Source: Hymenobacter fodinae
GTDB lineage: Bacteria > Bacteroidota > Bacteroidia > Cytophagales > Hymenobacteraceae
Assembly (NCBI RefSeq): GCF_004745825.1
Contig: NZ_SRLA01000002.1
Coordinates: forward strand, 1,116,001 to 1,180,000
Direction: 5' to 3'
DNA length: 64,000 nucleotides
Below are positions 33,918-42,498 of this stretch, piece after piece. The translations under genes and the position numbers were made by a program. The stretch's first letter is position 1. Each line of letters opens with the position of its first letter. The notes under the pieces were generated by a model, which was not told the origin of the DNA, did not search any database, and worked only from the letters and a program-made list of their open reading frames with translations.

Positions 33918-35459
33918 TTATTTCTTGGGTTCCAGATCAAAGGAGATGCCCGCCTGCACGCCCAAGCTCCAAGGGTGGCGGGTTGCCCGGCCCGAAGCAG
34001 GATCAGTAAGGGAGTTAAGGAAGTACTGGCCCTGGGGCCGCAGTGTGAGCCACTGGCCCGGCGCAAATTGGTAGTTTAGGAAGCCTCCCGCCGTAAGTAC
34101 TAGGCTGATATTGCGGTAAGTGCCGGTGGCTGGGGCCGTAGTTTGGCTGCAGTTGCAGGCGCTGCCTTCGGTGGTACGCGTGCCGGTAAGCAGGCCTAGG
34201 TTGGCCCCACCCAGCGTGCCAATGCGCCAGCGCTGGTTGCCACCCAGCGTGTACTGCGCCAGCAGCGGAATATTCACGAAGCGGTACACGTCACGGAAAT
34301 CGATGATGCGGCTGGCTTCGGCAGTAGTTTTCTGCAGCTGGTAGTGCAGGCGGTTCGCAAACTCGGCGTAGCCTAGGCCAGTTGAAAGAGTGAGCTGTTT
34401 GTTGAGCGCATACGAGGCCGTAACCTGCCCGCTGTAGCCCACGCTGGGACGTTCTAGGCGCTCAAGCTGCCGGGCACTGTCGCCGAGAGTCCGGTAGGTG
34501 AGGCTGGGGCCCGCTACCACCTGCACGCTCCAGTTTTTCAGGAGCTGCGCTTTGCGTGACCGATGCGGGCGCGGACGCTTCACCCGGTGTACCTCCGGCG
34601 CCTCCGCTGCTGGCAGAGCCGGACGAACCGTCAGCAAAGAAATTGGTTCGTTACTGAACTGCTGAGCAGTGCCTTCCCCATCAGGGCTGGCGTGCGGTGT
34701 GGCCACCGCTCCTGATGCACCCGAACGGGCAACCTCGCCACGACGCTCGTAGGCGGTCCGCCTGGTTCTCCGCCGATATGCTAATTGCTCATCTGGTACT
34801 TCAGCCGTGGTAGTTTCTGCTTGGGTACGCGCAGCTTTCCGGCCAAGCGCAGTAGTGTTTCCTGCTGACCTGCGCGTAGGAAGTAACAAGGCCAGGGCCG
34901 CGCGGCGTTTTCGGCGCGGGTTGGCTGTAGCTAGTACAGGTTCGGCATTACGGCCCAGGCGAGACCGATTCTCTGCGGAGTGGGAGTGGCCTACGAGACC
35001 CATCCGGCTGCTCAACGCAGGCTTAGGCATCTCACTTGCCATGGGAGTACTAGCAGTCGGGGCGGAACCGCCTTCAGTAGTGGAGCTTGCGGCTAGGCTA
35101 CTTGGCGACTCATTTCGCACAACAGAGTTTGCCGTTGCATTGGCCGGTGATTCTACCGCAGGCTGATTAGCAGAGCTAGGCTTGGCACCTCCTAGTTGAG
35201 ACTGGGAGGTGGCTGGTGAGATAGTTGTGGAGTGGCCTAGGCCAGTAGCTTGACGCCACAGGCGCGGACCCATGGTTAGCATAAGTACTGGCAAGCACAA
35301 CAAGAGCAGCATTAATGCACTGCGCTTCCAGCGCCTGGGCTGTCGGGCGGGTACTTGCTGCCGGATGCCCGCCCACACCGCGTCGGGTGGGGCGCTGCCG
35401 TAGTCGGCGAGCTTGCGCCGGAGGTCTTCGTAGAGTTGTTCCGATTCGTTCTCAGTCAT
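33918..35459 (-). CDS. Anti-sigma-like inner-membrane protein fused to beta-barrel-like domain
   Basis: A 513-residue protein. It starts with a short cytoplasmic part (MTENESEQLYEDLRRKLADYG), a transmembrane helix near residues 47-65 (ALMLLLLCLPVLMLTMG), a long low-complexity, Ser/Ala/Pro-rich periplasmic linker (about 80-330), and a C-terminal PorT/outer-membrane-barrel-like domain (NWSVQVVAGPSLTYRTL, YAEFANRLHYQLQ, LRPQGQYFLNSLTDP). The start codon at 35459 overlaps the stop of the sigma gene by 8 bases, the usual sign of an anti-sigma factor for the upstream ECF sigma. The fusion is unusual in topology. Confidence 0.8.
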   Translation of the reverse strand: MTENESEQLYEDLRRKLADYGSAPPDAVWAGIRQQVPARQPRRWKRSALMLLLLCLPVLMLTMGPRLWRQATGLGHSTTISPATSQSQLGGAKPSSANQPAVESPANATANSVVRNESPSSLAASSTTEGGSAPTASTPMASEMPKPALSSRMGLVGHSHSAENRSRLGRNAEPVLATANPRRKRRAALALLLPTRRSAGNTTALGRKAARTQAETTTAEVPDEQLAYRRRTRRTAYERRGEVARSGASGAVATPHASPDGEGTAQQFSNEPISLLTVRPALPAAEAPEVHRVKRPRPHRSRKAQLLKNWSVQVVAGPSLTYRTLGDSARQLERLERPSVGYSGQVTASYALNKQLTLSTGLGYAEFANRLHYQLQKTTAEASRIIDFRDVYRFVNIPLLAQYTLGGNQRWRIGTLGGANLGLLTGTRTTEGSACNCSQTTAPATGTYRNISLVLTAGGFLNYQFAPGQWLTLRPQGQYFLNSLTDPASGRATRHPWSLGVQAGISFDLEPKK

Positions 35460-36006
35460 GGTACGGTGAGATAGTAGCCTGGAGGTGCAGCCGCTCTTCC
35501 AGCAGGCGACGGGCCCGCGACAGCTGCGACTTGCTGGTGCCTTCTGAAATGCCCAGCAGCTCGCCAATTTCTGCGTGGGTGTAGCCCTCAATAGCGTAGA
35601 GGTTCAGTACGGCCCGGTAGCCGGGTGGCAATGTGTTGATGAGCTGCACCAACTCGTCGGCTGAAAGCTGATCGAGGGGAGTACCACCGGGCTGCTGCAG
35701 GTCGGTAGCTTCTTCGCTGTCAACCTGGGTGCCGCGCAGCTGGTGCTGGTGCCAGAGGTTAAGCGAGGTAGTGACGGCAATGCGCCGCGCCCACGCCTCA
35801 AAGGGACCTTGACCCCGAAACTGATCGAGGCGGGTGAAAATCTTCACGAAGGTGAGCTGCAGGGCGTCTTCGGCTTCCGGGCGGGAGGGGCAGTAGCGCA
35901 AACACACCCCCATCAACTGGTAACTTAGGCGGTCGTAGAGGGCCCGCTGGGCAGCGGGTTTACCTCGGCGGCAGCCATCCAGTAGTGCGTCGAGAGAATC
36001 AGCCAT
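35452..36006 (-). CDS. ECF-type RNA polymerase sigma factor
   Basis: A 184-residue sigma-70 region 2/region 4 protein. Region 2 is visible as LYDRLSYQLMGVCLRYCPSRPEAEDALQLTFVKIFTRLDQFRG, and region 4 helix-turn-helix as LPPGYRAVLNLYAIEGYTHAEIGELLGISEGTSKSQLSRARRLLEERL. Regulates genes including its own operon, presumably under control of the overlapping downstream anti-sigma. No promoter was recognised in the 319 bases to the right. Confidence 0.95.
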   Translation of the reverse strand: MADSLDALLDGCRRGKPAAQRALYDRLSYQLMGVCLRYCPSRPEAEDALQLTFVKIFTRLDQFRGQGPFEAWARRIAVTTSLNLWHQHQLRGTQVDSEEATDLQQPGGTPLDQLSADELVQLINTLPPGYRAVLNLYAIEGYTHAEIGELLGISEGTSKSQLSRARRLLEERLHLQATISPYHD

Positions 36007-36325
36007 AGGCAGCCCGAATAATAGAGATAGTAGGATTGTTCGCTAGCGTTCTGCACCCATGACCAGCCTCCTCCCGTCACCGTTGCGCGGGTATAGAAAT
36101 AATTTCTAGTGGTCTATCGGCTAAAATTATTGCTGGCTATAAGGCCTCTAGCTAGTATTCCGGGGCCACATAGGCCACTGCTACCAAGAGGTGCAGCTGA
36201 ACAGGTAATCAATATGTAAAACAGATAGCATCGACTACGATTAAACCGTACGAATAATTACCGCACAATATCTAGCTTCGCCAACCCGTCTGCAACTGCC
36301 AGTTGCGCCCACCTTACTGCTTTCT
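36007..36325. promoter_or_regulatory. Divergent intergenic region, sigma factor / phzF operon
   Basis: 319 bases between divergent operons. The leftward start of the sigma gene and the rightward start of phzF must both be controlled here. I see AT-rich stretches (36100-36260) but no convincing hairpin or known motif. Confidence 0.4.
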
Positions 36326-37126
36326 ATGCTGCTGCCTATCTATCAGGTTGATGCCTTCACCGACCGGCCCTTTGCCGGCAACCCCGCCGCCGTGTGCCCC
36401 CTGGAAAGCTGGCTGCCCGCCGAAATCATGCAGGCCATTGCCGCCGAAAATAACCTCGCCGAGACGGCCTTCTTCGTGCCTAAAGGCGGCAATGAATACG
36501 AGCTGCGCTGGTTTACTCCGGCCGTAGAAGTGGAGCTGTGCGGCCACGCCACCTTGGCCTCGGCCCACGTGCTCTACAACCATCTGGGCTTCTCTGAAGC
36601 TGAAATCATCTTCCATTCCCGCAGCGGCCCCCTGCGCGTAAGTCAGGCCGGCGAAGGCCGCCTCACTCTCGACTTCCCCGCTAGGCCACCCAAACCCCTG
36701 GCCATCCACCCCAATGGCCTGCTCGACGGCCTCCGCGCCACGCCCCTGCAAATGCTGGCCGGTCCCGATTTGGTGTGCCTGTTTTCTACGGAGGCCGAGG
36801 TACGCGCCATTCAACCCGACATGGCCCACCTAGCCAAAGTGGAGTACCGCGCCGTCATCGTCACGGCTCCCGGCTCCGGTGGGGTTGATTTCGTGTCGCG
36901 TTTCTTCGGGCCCCGTGTAGGCGTGCCCGAAGACCCAGTAACCGGCTCGGCCCACACCACGCTGGTGCCGTACTGGGCCGAGCGCCTGAACAAAACCACC
37001 TTCCATGCCCGCCAGGTATCCCCCCGCGGCGGCGACCTGTGGTGCGAACTGCGCGGCGACCGGGTGCTGATGAGCGGCCACGCCGTAACCTACCTGCGAG
37101 GCGAGATTGAAGTGCCACTAGGGTAG
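36326..37126 (+). CDS. PhzF-family isomerase
   Basis: A 266-residue PhzF/DAP-epimerase-fold enzyme. The N-terminus IYQVDAFTDRPFAGNPAAVCPL is characteristic; Glu46 in NNLAETAFF is the catalytic glutamate, and the mirror half carries GSAHTTLVPYW. True phenazine synthesis is not implied: such proteins are frequent in non-producers and isomerise unknown substrates. First gene of a five-gene operon. Confidence 0.93.
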   Translation: MLLPIYQVDAFTDRPFAGNPAAVCPLESWLPAEIMQAIAAENNLAETAFFVPKGGNEYELRWFTPAVEVELCGHATLASAHVLYNHLGFSEAEIIFHSRSGPLRVSQAGEGRLTLDFPARPPKPLAIHPNGLLDGLRATPLQMLAGPDLVCLFSTEAEVRAIQPDMAHLAKVEYRAVIVTAPGSGGVDFVSRFFGPRVGVPEDPVTGSAHTTLVPYWAERLNKTTFHARQVSPRGGDLWCELRGDRVLMSGHAVTYLRGEIEVPLG

Positions 37127-37133
37127 GGGCCAG

Positions 37134-37523
37134 ATGAAGGCCGCCACCCTCTCCAGACTACTGGCCTACGCGCTGGCAGCCGTGTGGCTCGTGAATGGGC
37201 TATACTGCAAAGTGCTGCACCTAGTGCCGCGGCACGAAGCTATTGTGGCTCGCATTCTGGGGCCAACATATGCCGCTCCGCTCACCCAGTTGATTGGGCT
37301 GGCTGAAATGGGTATGGCCGTTTGGGTGTTGAGTGGGCGGTATATCCGACTGAATGCCGCCGTGCAGATAGGGCTGGTGGCAATCATGAATGTGCTGGAG
37401 TTTTTTCTGGCGCCCGACTTACTGCTCTGGCACCGGATGAACAGTGTATTTGCTGCCCTGTTCATCGTGGTCATCTATATCTACGGCTTCGGGTTAACCT
37501 TGGGGCGCAAACAACTGCTATAG
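37134..37523 (+). CDS. DoxX-like small membrane protein
   Basis: A 129-residue four-helix membrane protein of the DoxX-like_3 type: LAYALAAVWLVNGLYCKVLHLVPRHE, with a charged loop, then three further helices (LIGLAEMGMAVWVL; VQIGLVAIMNVLEFF; FAALFIVVIYIYGF). Spacing to PhzF is 7 bases, and the next gene begins 1 base after the stop, so it is embedded in an operon. Confidence 0.85.
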   Translation: MKAATLSRLLAYALAAVWLVNGLYCKVLHLVPRHEAIVARILGPTYAAPLTQLIGLAEMGMAVWVLSGRYIRLNAAVQIGLVAIMNVLEFFLAPDLLLWHRMNSVFAALFIVVIYIYGFGLTLGRKQLL

Positions 37524-37524
37524 G

Positions 37525-38259
37525 GTGGCCTGGCTCAAGAATCATCCGTTTGCCGTAGAGGCCCTGCTGGCCAGAATTACCGTGGTGACCTTTGCGGCCC
37601 CTATTGCCAGCCTGCAACCCCTAATTCCGGAGTGCCTCACGCTCGATACCTTCGCCGACTCCTGGGGCTTTCTGGCGGTGGCCATGGTGCAAACAAGTGG
37701 CCTACGCCCGGCCGGATTGCCCGCCTGCCTAGGCCGCAACTTCTTTCTGATTGGCTACCGGGTGTTTGTGCGCTTTACTACCGCCGAAGGCAAGCGCCTG
37801 CGTGGCCTTTACATCCTGAAGTCGGAAACGGATAAGTGGCAGATGGAGTGGCTTGGCAATTTGTTCACCGGCTACCACTACGCCACCATTGATATTGAGC
37901 AGCGGCAAACAGCTAGTGGCCTACGCATCAGTTCCAACAAGGCCAGGCTGACCATTGAAGTGAGCACCGCCGCGGAGCCCTCGTTGCCGGAAGGCTCGCC
38001 GTTTGCTAGCTGGCAGCAGGCACGACGCTTCGCGGGGCCTCTCCCTTTCACCTTTTCTTATGAGCCCGAGCGTCAGCAGGTAACCATTGTAGAAGGCAAG
38101 CGGGAGGATTGGGTTCCTAGGCCAGTCTGCGTTGATAAAGCGCAGGTAGGGCTGTTGGAAGATCTGGGGCTCGAAGGCTTGCGGCTCGCCAGCGCCTTTA
38201 CCATGGCCGACATTCCTTACCACTGGCAAAAGGGCCGGACGGAGCTATGGCACAGGTGA
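37525..38259 (+). CDS. DUF2071 (YqjF-like) protein
   Basis: A 244-residue DUF2071 protein starting with GTG at 37525, one base after the upstream TAG, so coupled to it. Typical features are the acetoacetate-decarboxylase-like fold blocks AVAMVQTSGLRPAGLPACLGRNFFLIGYRVFVRF and RGLYILKSETDKW. The substrate is unknown. The end overlaps the methyltransferase start by 13 bases. Confidence 0.85.
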   Translation: MAWLKNHPFAVEALLARITVVTFAAPIASLQPLIPECLTLDTFADSWGFLAVAMVQTSGLRPAGLPACLGRNFFLIGYRVFVRFTTAEGKRLRGLYILKSETDKWQMEWLGNLFTGYHYATIDIEQRQTASGLRISSNKARLTIEVSTAAEPSLPEGSPFASWQQARRFAGPLPFTFSYEPERQQVTIVEGKREDWVPRPVCVDKAQVGLLEDLGLEGLRLASAFTMADIPYHWQKGRTELWHR

Positions 38260-39008
38260 GAAAGCCCCTGCAAGGAGTAGGGAACATACTACGCTTTAAC
38301 TGGCACTTCTACGCACTGGCGGCTGGCAGCATGGTGCTTGTAGGAGCAAGCAGGTATGTGTGGCCCGCGTGGGGACCCTGGGCGCTGCTACTACTGGCTG
38401 CCATCGGGGTCACTGTGGGGGTGTCCCTACTGGTCTCCTTCTACGTGTACGATGTTTCGAATCTATACAGCCTACAGTGGCTGCCCGAGCGGCTGCTTGC
38501 GCCAGCGGGCACGGTGGTAAACATCCATGCTGGGTTTGATGAAACCAGCGCGCTGTTGCAGCAGCGCTTTGAAAGCAGCCCGCTCGTTGTGCTCGATTTC
38601 TACGACCCGCAACTGCACACGGAAGTTTCTATCCGGCGCGCCCGGGCGGCTTATGCGGCGTATCCGGGCACCCAGCGCGTGCAAACGCACGCCTTGCCCC
38701 TGGCCGACAACAGCGCCGATTGTGTATTTCTGCTGCTGGCCGCGCACGAGGTACGCCACCCCCGGCAGCGAGAAGCATTTCTGCGGGAAGTGCACCGAGT
38801 GCTGCGTCCGGCCGGAAAGCTGGTAGTAGTTGAACACTTGCGGGACGCTGCCAATTTTGCCGCGTACACGGTGGGTTTCCTGCACTTTTATTCCCGTAAA
38901 ACCTGGCAGCGGGCCTTCGCGGAGGCTGGTCTTACGCTTGCCGAGGAAAAGAAAATAACGCCGTTCGTGTCGGCCTTTATTCTGAAGCGAGATGGAAGCG
39001 CAGCTTGA
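38247..39008 (+). CDS. Membrane-anchored class I SAM methyltransferase
   Basis: A 253-residue protein with two N-terminal transmembrane helices (about 18-65) and a C-terminal Rossmann methyltransferase domain (GTVVNIHAGFDETSALL as SAM motif I; AADNSADCVFLLLAAHEVRHPRQREAFLREVHRVLRPAGKLVVVEHL). The anchoring and its place behind DUF2071 suggest membrane-proximal modification of a lipid or quinone-type substrate; this is inferred. Overlaps both neighbours. Confidence 0.88.
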   Translation: MAQVRKPLQGVGNILRFNWHFYALAAGSMVLVGASRYVWPAWGPWALLLLAAIGVTVGVSLLVSFYVYDVSNLYSLQWLPERLLAPAGTVVNIHAGFDETSALLQQRFESSPLVVLDFYDPQLHTEVSIRRARAAYAAYPGTQRVQTHALPLADNSADCVFLLLAAHEVRHPRQREAFLREVHRVLRPAGKLVVVEHLRDAANFAAYTVGFLHFYSRKTWQRAFAEAGLTLAEEKKITPFVSAFILKRDGSAA

Positions 39009-39387
39009 GTTTATTGGGGCGGTGCAGGTGCTGCTGGCCCTACTGCACGTGGGCTTTCCGCGCTATTTTAAGTGGGCGCACGAGCTGAAATCGCTCAGCA
39101 TGATCAACCGCCAGATGATGTACATCCACACGCTTTTTATTGGCCTTGTGGTGCTGCTGATGGGCCTGCTATGCTTGGGCTGTGCAACGGAGCTCGTTGA
39201 TACCACGCTAGGGCGCAAGTTATGTTTGGGCCTGGCTGTTTTCTGGCTGGTTCGCCTGCTAGTGCAGTTTTTGGGGTACTCTCCGGAGCTATGGCGCGGG
39301 AAACGTTTTGAGTCTGTGGTTCACATTACGTTTTCGTGCCTGTGGGCTTACATGGCGGGGCTGTTTTGGCTGGTTTACTGGCAGTAA
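38992..39387 (+). CDS. Hypothetical membrane protein
   Basis: A 131-residue protein with four hydrophobic segments (IGAVQVLLALLHVGFP; MYIHTLFIGLVVLLMGLLCLG; LGLAVFWLVRLLVQFLGY; CLWAYMAGLFWLVYW). Its ATG overlaps the end of the methyltransferase by 17 bases. Last gene of the operon; no function known. Confidence 0.85.
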   Translation: MEAQLEFIGAVQVLLALLHVGFPRYFKWAHELKSLSMINRQMMYIHTLFIGLVVLLMGLLCLGCATELVDTTLGRKLCLGLAVFWLVRLLVQFLGYSPELWRGKRFESVVHITFSCLWAYMAGLFWLVYWQ

Positions 39388-39531
39388 GCCCCCGGCGCCC
39401 CGCCGCGGTAGTTAGTGCAGGCCAGCTGTTAAAGCACGTGGGCCAGAAGTGTGGCTTGTCTATGTAGCAGGAAGTCTCCACCTTCACGTCCTCATTCTGT
39501 CAGCTGTTTCTGTCGATTATATATCTACTCA

Positions 39532-40608
39532 ATGAAATTCTCTATGCATTACCGCCGGGCCGGCCTGCTGCTGGGCCTGTGGGCGCTACCGTTTTTGGGG
39601 CTTGCGCAAGCCGTCGACGTGCAACGACTGGTGAAGGAGGGCGTTGCACTGCACGACGCCGATAAGTTTGAGGCGGCCATTGCGAAATACCAGGAAGCAC
39701 TTAAGCTAGACCCCGGCAACGTAATGGCCCGCACGGAAATGGCCCTCTCCTATAATTCTGCAGGCAAGTATACGGAGGCGGTAGACGTGTGCCGCGAGCT
39801 GGTAAAAAATCCCACCGGTCTCGATCCTACCGTGTACGTAACCTACGGCAACAGCCTCGATGATCTGAAGCGCTCCAAGGAGGCCGCCGCAGTGTACGAG
39901 GAGGGAATTAAGCGTTTCCCAACCAACGGTATGCTGCACTTCAACCTAGGCCTCACGCACTACCGCCTGGGCCAGCGGCCCGCTGCCATTACCGATTTGC
40001 AGCAGGCCGCCCGCCTCATGCCGCGCCATCCTAGCTCTCCGCTGTACCTGGGCACGTTTACGCTGGAGAGTGGCAACCGGGTGGCGGGCATACTGGAGGT
40101 GGCGCGCTTCCTGAGCCTTGAACCGCAAAGCCAGCGGGCTCCTAAGCAAGTAGCCCTGCTCGATCAGGCCATGCAGCAAGGCGTTTCTAAAGGCAATGGC
40201 AACAACATCACCATCAGTCTGGATGCTGGGGTGCTGAAAAATGCCGGCAAAAAGAAAGTAGAGCCCGACAGCTTTGGCCCTTCTGACATGATGCTGTCGA
40301 TGATGACGGCTTTGGATTATGACGACAAAAACAAAGGAAAAACCAGCACCGCCCGCTTCGCGGAGAAATTTGCCAGCCTGTGCCAAAACCTGCAGGAAAT
40401 GAGTGGTAAACGAAGCACCGGCTTCGTGTGGGAATATTATGTGCCCTATTTCGTGGCCATGGAGAAGGCCGGCCACGTTCCCGCGTTTGCCTACCTCATC
40501 CACTCCTCCATGCCCGACCAGCCCCACGTGCAACAATGGCTAGAGCAGCACCCCGATGAGGTAAAGGCTTTCCAAGAGTGGTCGGTGGCCTACGAGTGGA
40601 CTAAGTAG
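39532..40608 (+). CDS. Secreted TPR-repeat protein
   Basis: A 358-residue protein with a signal peptide (about 1-26) and several tetratricopeptide repeats between residues 30 and 200 (for example LVKEGVALHDADKFEAAIAKYQEALKLDPGNV and AVYEEGIKRFPTNGMLHFNLGLTHYRLGQRPAAI). The C-terminal half has no repeat character and contains GKRSTGFVWEYYVPYFVAMEKAGHV. The ATG at 39532 (MKFSMHYRR) was chosen over an upstream in-frame start 27 codons earlier because it gives a good signal peptide. Likely a periplasmic scaffold or peptide-binding protein; partner unknown. Confidence 0.85.
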   Translation: MKFSMHYRRAGLLLGLWALPFLGLAQAVDVQRLVKEGVALHDADKFEAAIAKYQEALKLDPGNVMARTEMALSYNSAGKYTEAVDVCRELVKNPTGLDPTVYVTYGNSLDDLKRSKEAAAVYEEGIKRFPTNGMLHFNLGLTHYRLGQRPAAITDLQQAARLMPRHPSSPLYLGTFTLESGNRVAGILEVARFLSLEPQSQRAPKQVALLDQAMQQGVSKGNGNNITISLDAGVLKNAGKKKVEPDSFGPSDMMLSMMTALDYDDKNKGKTSTARFAEKFASLCQNLQEMSGKRSTGFVWEYYVPYFVAMEKAGHVPAFAYLIHSSMPDQPHVQQWLEQHPDEVKAFQEWSVAYEWTK

Positions 40609-40615
40609 CCTAAGC

Positions 40616-40834
40616 CTATCCGCGCACTTGCTCCCGGCCGTAGCCGTTGCGCTCAATCACCTGCTCTACAAACATGGCTTTGCCGGGCACCTGTAGCAAG
40701 GCTTCGTAGATAGCAGCTGGCACACCAGTGTAGCGCACTAGGCCACCGTGCCGGTACTCTATTTCCAAGGTTTGCGTATCAGCATCAAAGCCCACGGCTT
40801 TGAGAGAAGTAGAACGGATTGGCCGACGTTGCAT
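40616..40834 (-). CDS. KTSC-domain small protein
   Basis: A 72-residue KTSC-domain protein: RSTSLKAVGFDADTQTLEIEYRHGG, then RYTGVPAAIYEALLQVPGKAMFVEQVI. The domain is found in proteins of unclear function, sometimes linked to lysyl-tRNA synthetases. Lone gene. Confidence 0.85.
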   Translation of the reverse strand: MQRRPIRSTSLKAVGFDADTQTLEIEYRHGGLVRYTGVPAAIYEALLQVPGKAMFVEQVIERNGYGREQVRG

Positions 40835-40870
40835 AGTTATACAGTCTAGCGTGAGAACGCTACCAGAATT

Positions 40871-41611
40871 TCATTTTATCAGCTTCAACGCTTCGTAAAA
40901 TTCTTTAGAGTCAACTCCTGTAGGTTGATGAGTCTGCCGGTCATATTTTACTTTGAGGGAGCCCTGCACGCTTCTAATAATGCCGCTTTTGTCTACAAAA
41001 AAAGTGGTTGGGTAGCCCGTGGTGAATTGGTCACAATAGTCTTTAGCTCCCACTAAATGGCGGAAAGTATACGGACGCTTCTTTAGAAAAGCCTGTACTT
41101 TTTCTTGGCTATCGAAGGTCACGGCTAAAAAGGCTACTCCACTCTGGGCTTGGTCCTGCTGAATCTGATTGAGGTAGGGCATTTCCACAATGCAGGGGCC
41201 ACAGGACGTGAACCACAGATTGAGCACAACCTGCTTACCGAGTAAACTTTTAGAACTCACTTTGGCGCCTCGTAAGTCGGTCAAGGTGAAAGGAGGTAAT
41301 GGCTGTCCGACCAGCGTTTGAAGTTTTTGCTTGTGCGCTAACTCGGCTGCGCGGGTAGGCGTACCACTCAGTATATACTCGTGAATAATTGTGTCTGGCC
41401 GCGTAATGGTATTTTTGATGCGAGCATGAAACTCAATACCGGCGAGCTTGGCCCGCTCATTCATTAGCTGAGCCAAGCTATCAACTTCCTTTACTGTCCA
41501 TAGTCGGGGACTGTCCGCGTTTCGGTAGCGCACTACCTGGGCCTTCGCTGGTACATTCAATAGCAGCAGGGCTGCGAGACTAAGGCAAGGGAGGAGGCGC
41601 AGTAGCTTCAT
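40871..41611 (-). CDS. TlpA-like thiol-disulfide oxidoreductase
   Basis: A 246-residue exported thioredoxin-fold protein. Signal peptide RLLPCLSLAALLLLNVPAKAQ; catalytic Cys137-Gly-Pro-Cys140 in NLWFTSCGPCIVEMPYL; the cis-Pro loop is at GYPTTFFVDKSGI. Redox or cytochrome-c maturation-like role in the periplasm. The ATG at 41611 gives a better signal peptide than one 13 codons upstream. Expression from own leader. Confidence 0.9.
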   Translation of the reverse strand: MKLLRLLPCLSLAALLLLNVPAKAQVVRYRNADSPRLWTVKEVDSLAQLMNERAKLAGIEFHARIKNTITRPDTIIHEYILSGTPTRAAELAHKQKLQTLVGQPLPPFTLTDLRGAKVSSKSLLGKQVVLNLWFTSCGPCIVEMPYLNQIQQDQAQSGVAFLAVTFDSQEKVQAFLKKRPYTFRHLVGAKDYCDQFTTGYPTTFFVDKSGIIRSVQGSLKVKYDRQTHQPTGVDSKEFYEALKLIK

Positions 41612-41678
41612 CGAGGTAAAATAATAATAGGTATAGTTCCCCTCAACCAAGGTACAGTAATACAGCTATAAAGCTGAC

Positions 41679-41722
41679 AACTGCCCTAAGTACATTACAA
41701 TACATTGCCATATAGGGCAGTT
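41679..41722 (-). terminator. Hairpin after ruvC
   Basis: AACTGCCCTA (41679-41688) pairs perfectly with TAGGGCAGTT (41713-41722) across a 24-base AT-rich loop. It lies after the ruvC stop on the minus strand and before the TlpA-like gene. No clear T-tract. Confidence 0.5.
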
Positions 41723-41768
41723 TGGTACGCACGGTAATGTGCGCCGACCAGTTCAGCCAAATTGTAAG

Positions 41769-42404
41769 CTACGCCGCAGGCTTCTTCTTGCTGGGGGTGG
41801 CTTTCTTGCCGGCCACGGGCGTAGCCAGCTTACTAGGGTTATCGGCTAAGAACTTGCCCCAGCTTTTGCCGCCGGCCTTCACGTTATTACCTTTCTGGTA
41901 GTGGTGGCACATGGCCACGGCTAGGGCGTCGGTGGCGTCGAGGAATTTGGGGGCTTCTTCCAGGGGCGGCAGTTGCAGGGTCTGGCGCAGCATGTGGGCC
42001 ACCTGCTCTTTGGTGGCGTTGCCGGAGCCAGTGACCGACTGCTTTACTTTGGTGGGGGCGTACTCAACGTATGGGATCTGGCGGGAGAGGCAGGCGGCAA
42101 TGGCTACACCCTGAGCCCGGCCCAGCTTGAGCATACTTTGCACGTTTACCCCAAAGAAGGGGGCCTCAATGGCCAACTCGTCGGGCAGGAACTCGTCGAT
42201 GAGCTCCACCATCCGGTCGTAGATCTTCTTTAGCTTTACGGCGTGATTGGAGCCCAAGGCTTTCATATTAATCACATCGTACTGCAGCACGCGCACCCGC
42301 TGGCCTTGCACCTCGATGATGGCATAGCCCATGATCTGCGTGCCGGGGTCGACACCCATGATAACCTTGGGCAGTAAGTCGGTGGTGGCGAGAGGCAGAA
42401 TCAT
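41769..42404 (-). CDS. ruvC: Holliday junction resolvase RuvC
   Basis: A 211-residue RuvC that resolves Holliday junctions in recombination. Catalytic acidic residues are Asp19 (GVDPGT), Glu80 (AIEAPF), Asp156 and Asp159 (FLDATDALAVA). The last about 40 residues form a Lys-rich tail (TPVAGKKATPSKKKPAA) beyond the conserved core, likely for DNA contact. Single gene; no ruvA/ruvB nearby. Confidence 0.95.
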   Translation of the reverse strand: MILPLATTDLLPKVIMGVDPGTQIMGYAIIEVQGQRVRVLQYDVINMKALGSNHAVKLKKIYDRMVELIDEFLPDELAIEAPFFGVNVQSMLKLGRAQGVAIAACLSRQIPYVEYAPTKVKQSVTGSGNATKEQVAHMLRQTLQLPPLEEAPKFLDATDALAVAMCHHYQKGNNVKAGGKSWGKFLADNPSKLATPVAGKKATPSKKKPAA

Positions 42405-42498
42405 GGCTATGTAGGCGTAGTAGGTCGTTCCGATAGGGGCTTACGCGGCTGTCGGCCGATAAACCAAAGTAGCTAACCGAACACCTATTTCCGCCGTT

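Noticed and set aside
36326..37126. Phenazine biosynthesis cluster
   Set aside because: Only PhzF is present; no other phz genes, and PhzF homologues are common outside phenazine pathways.
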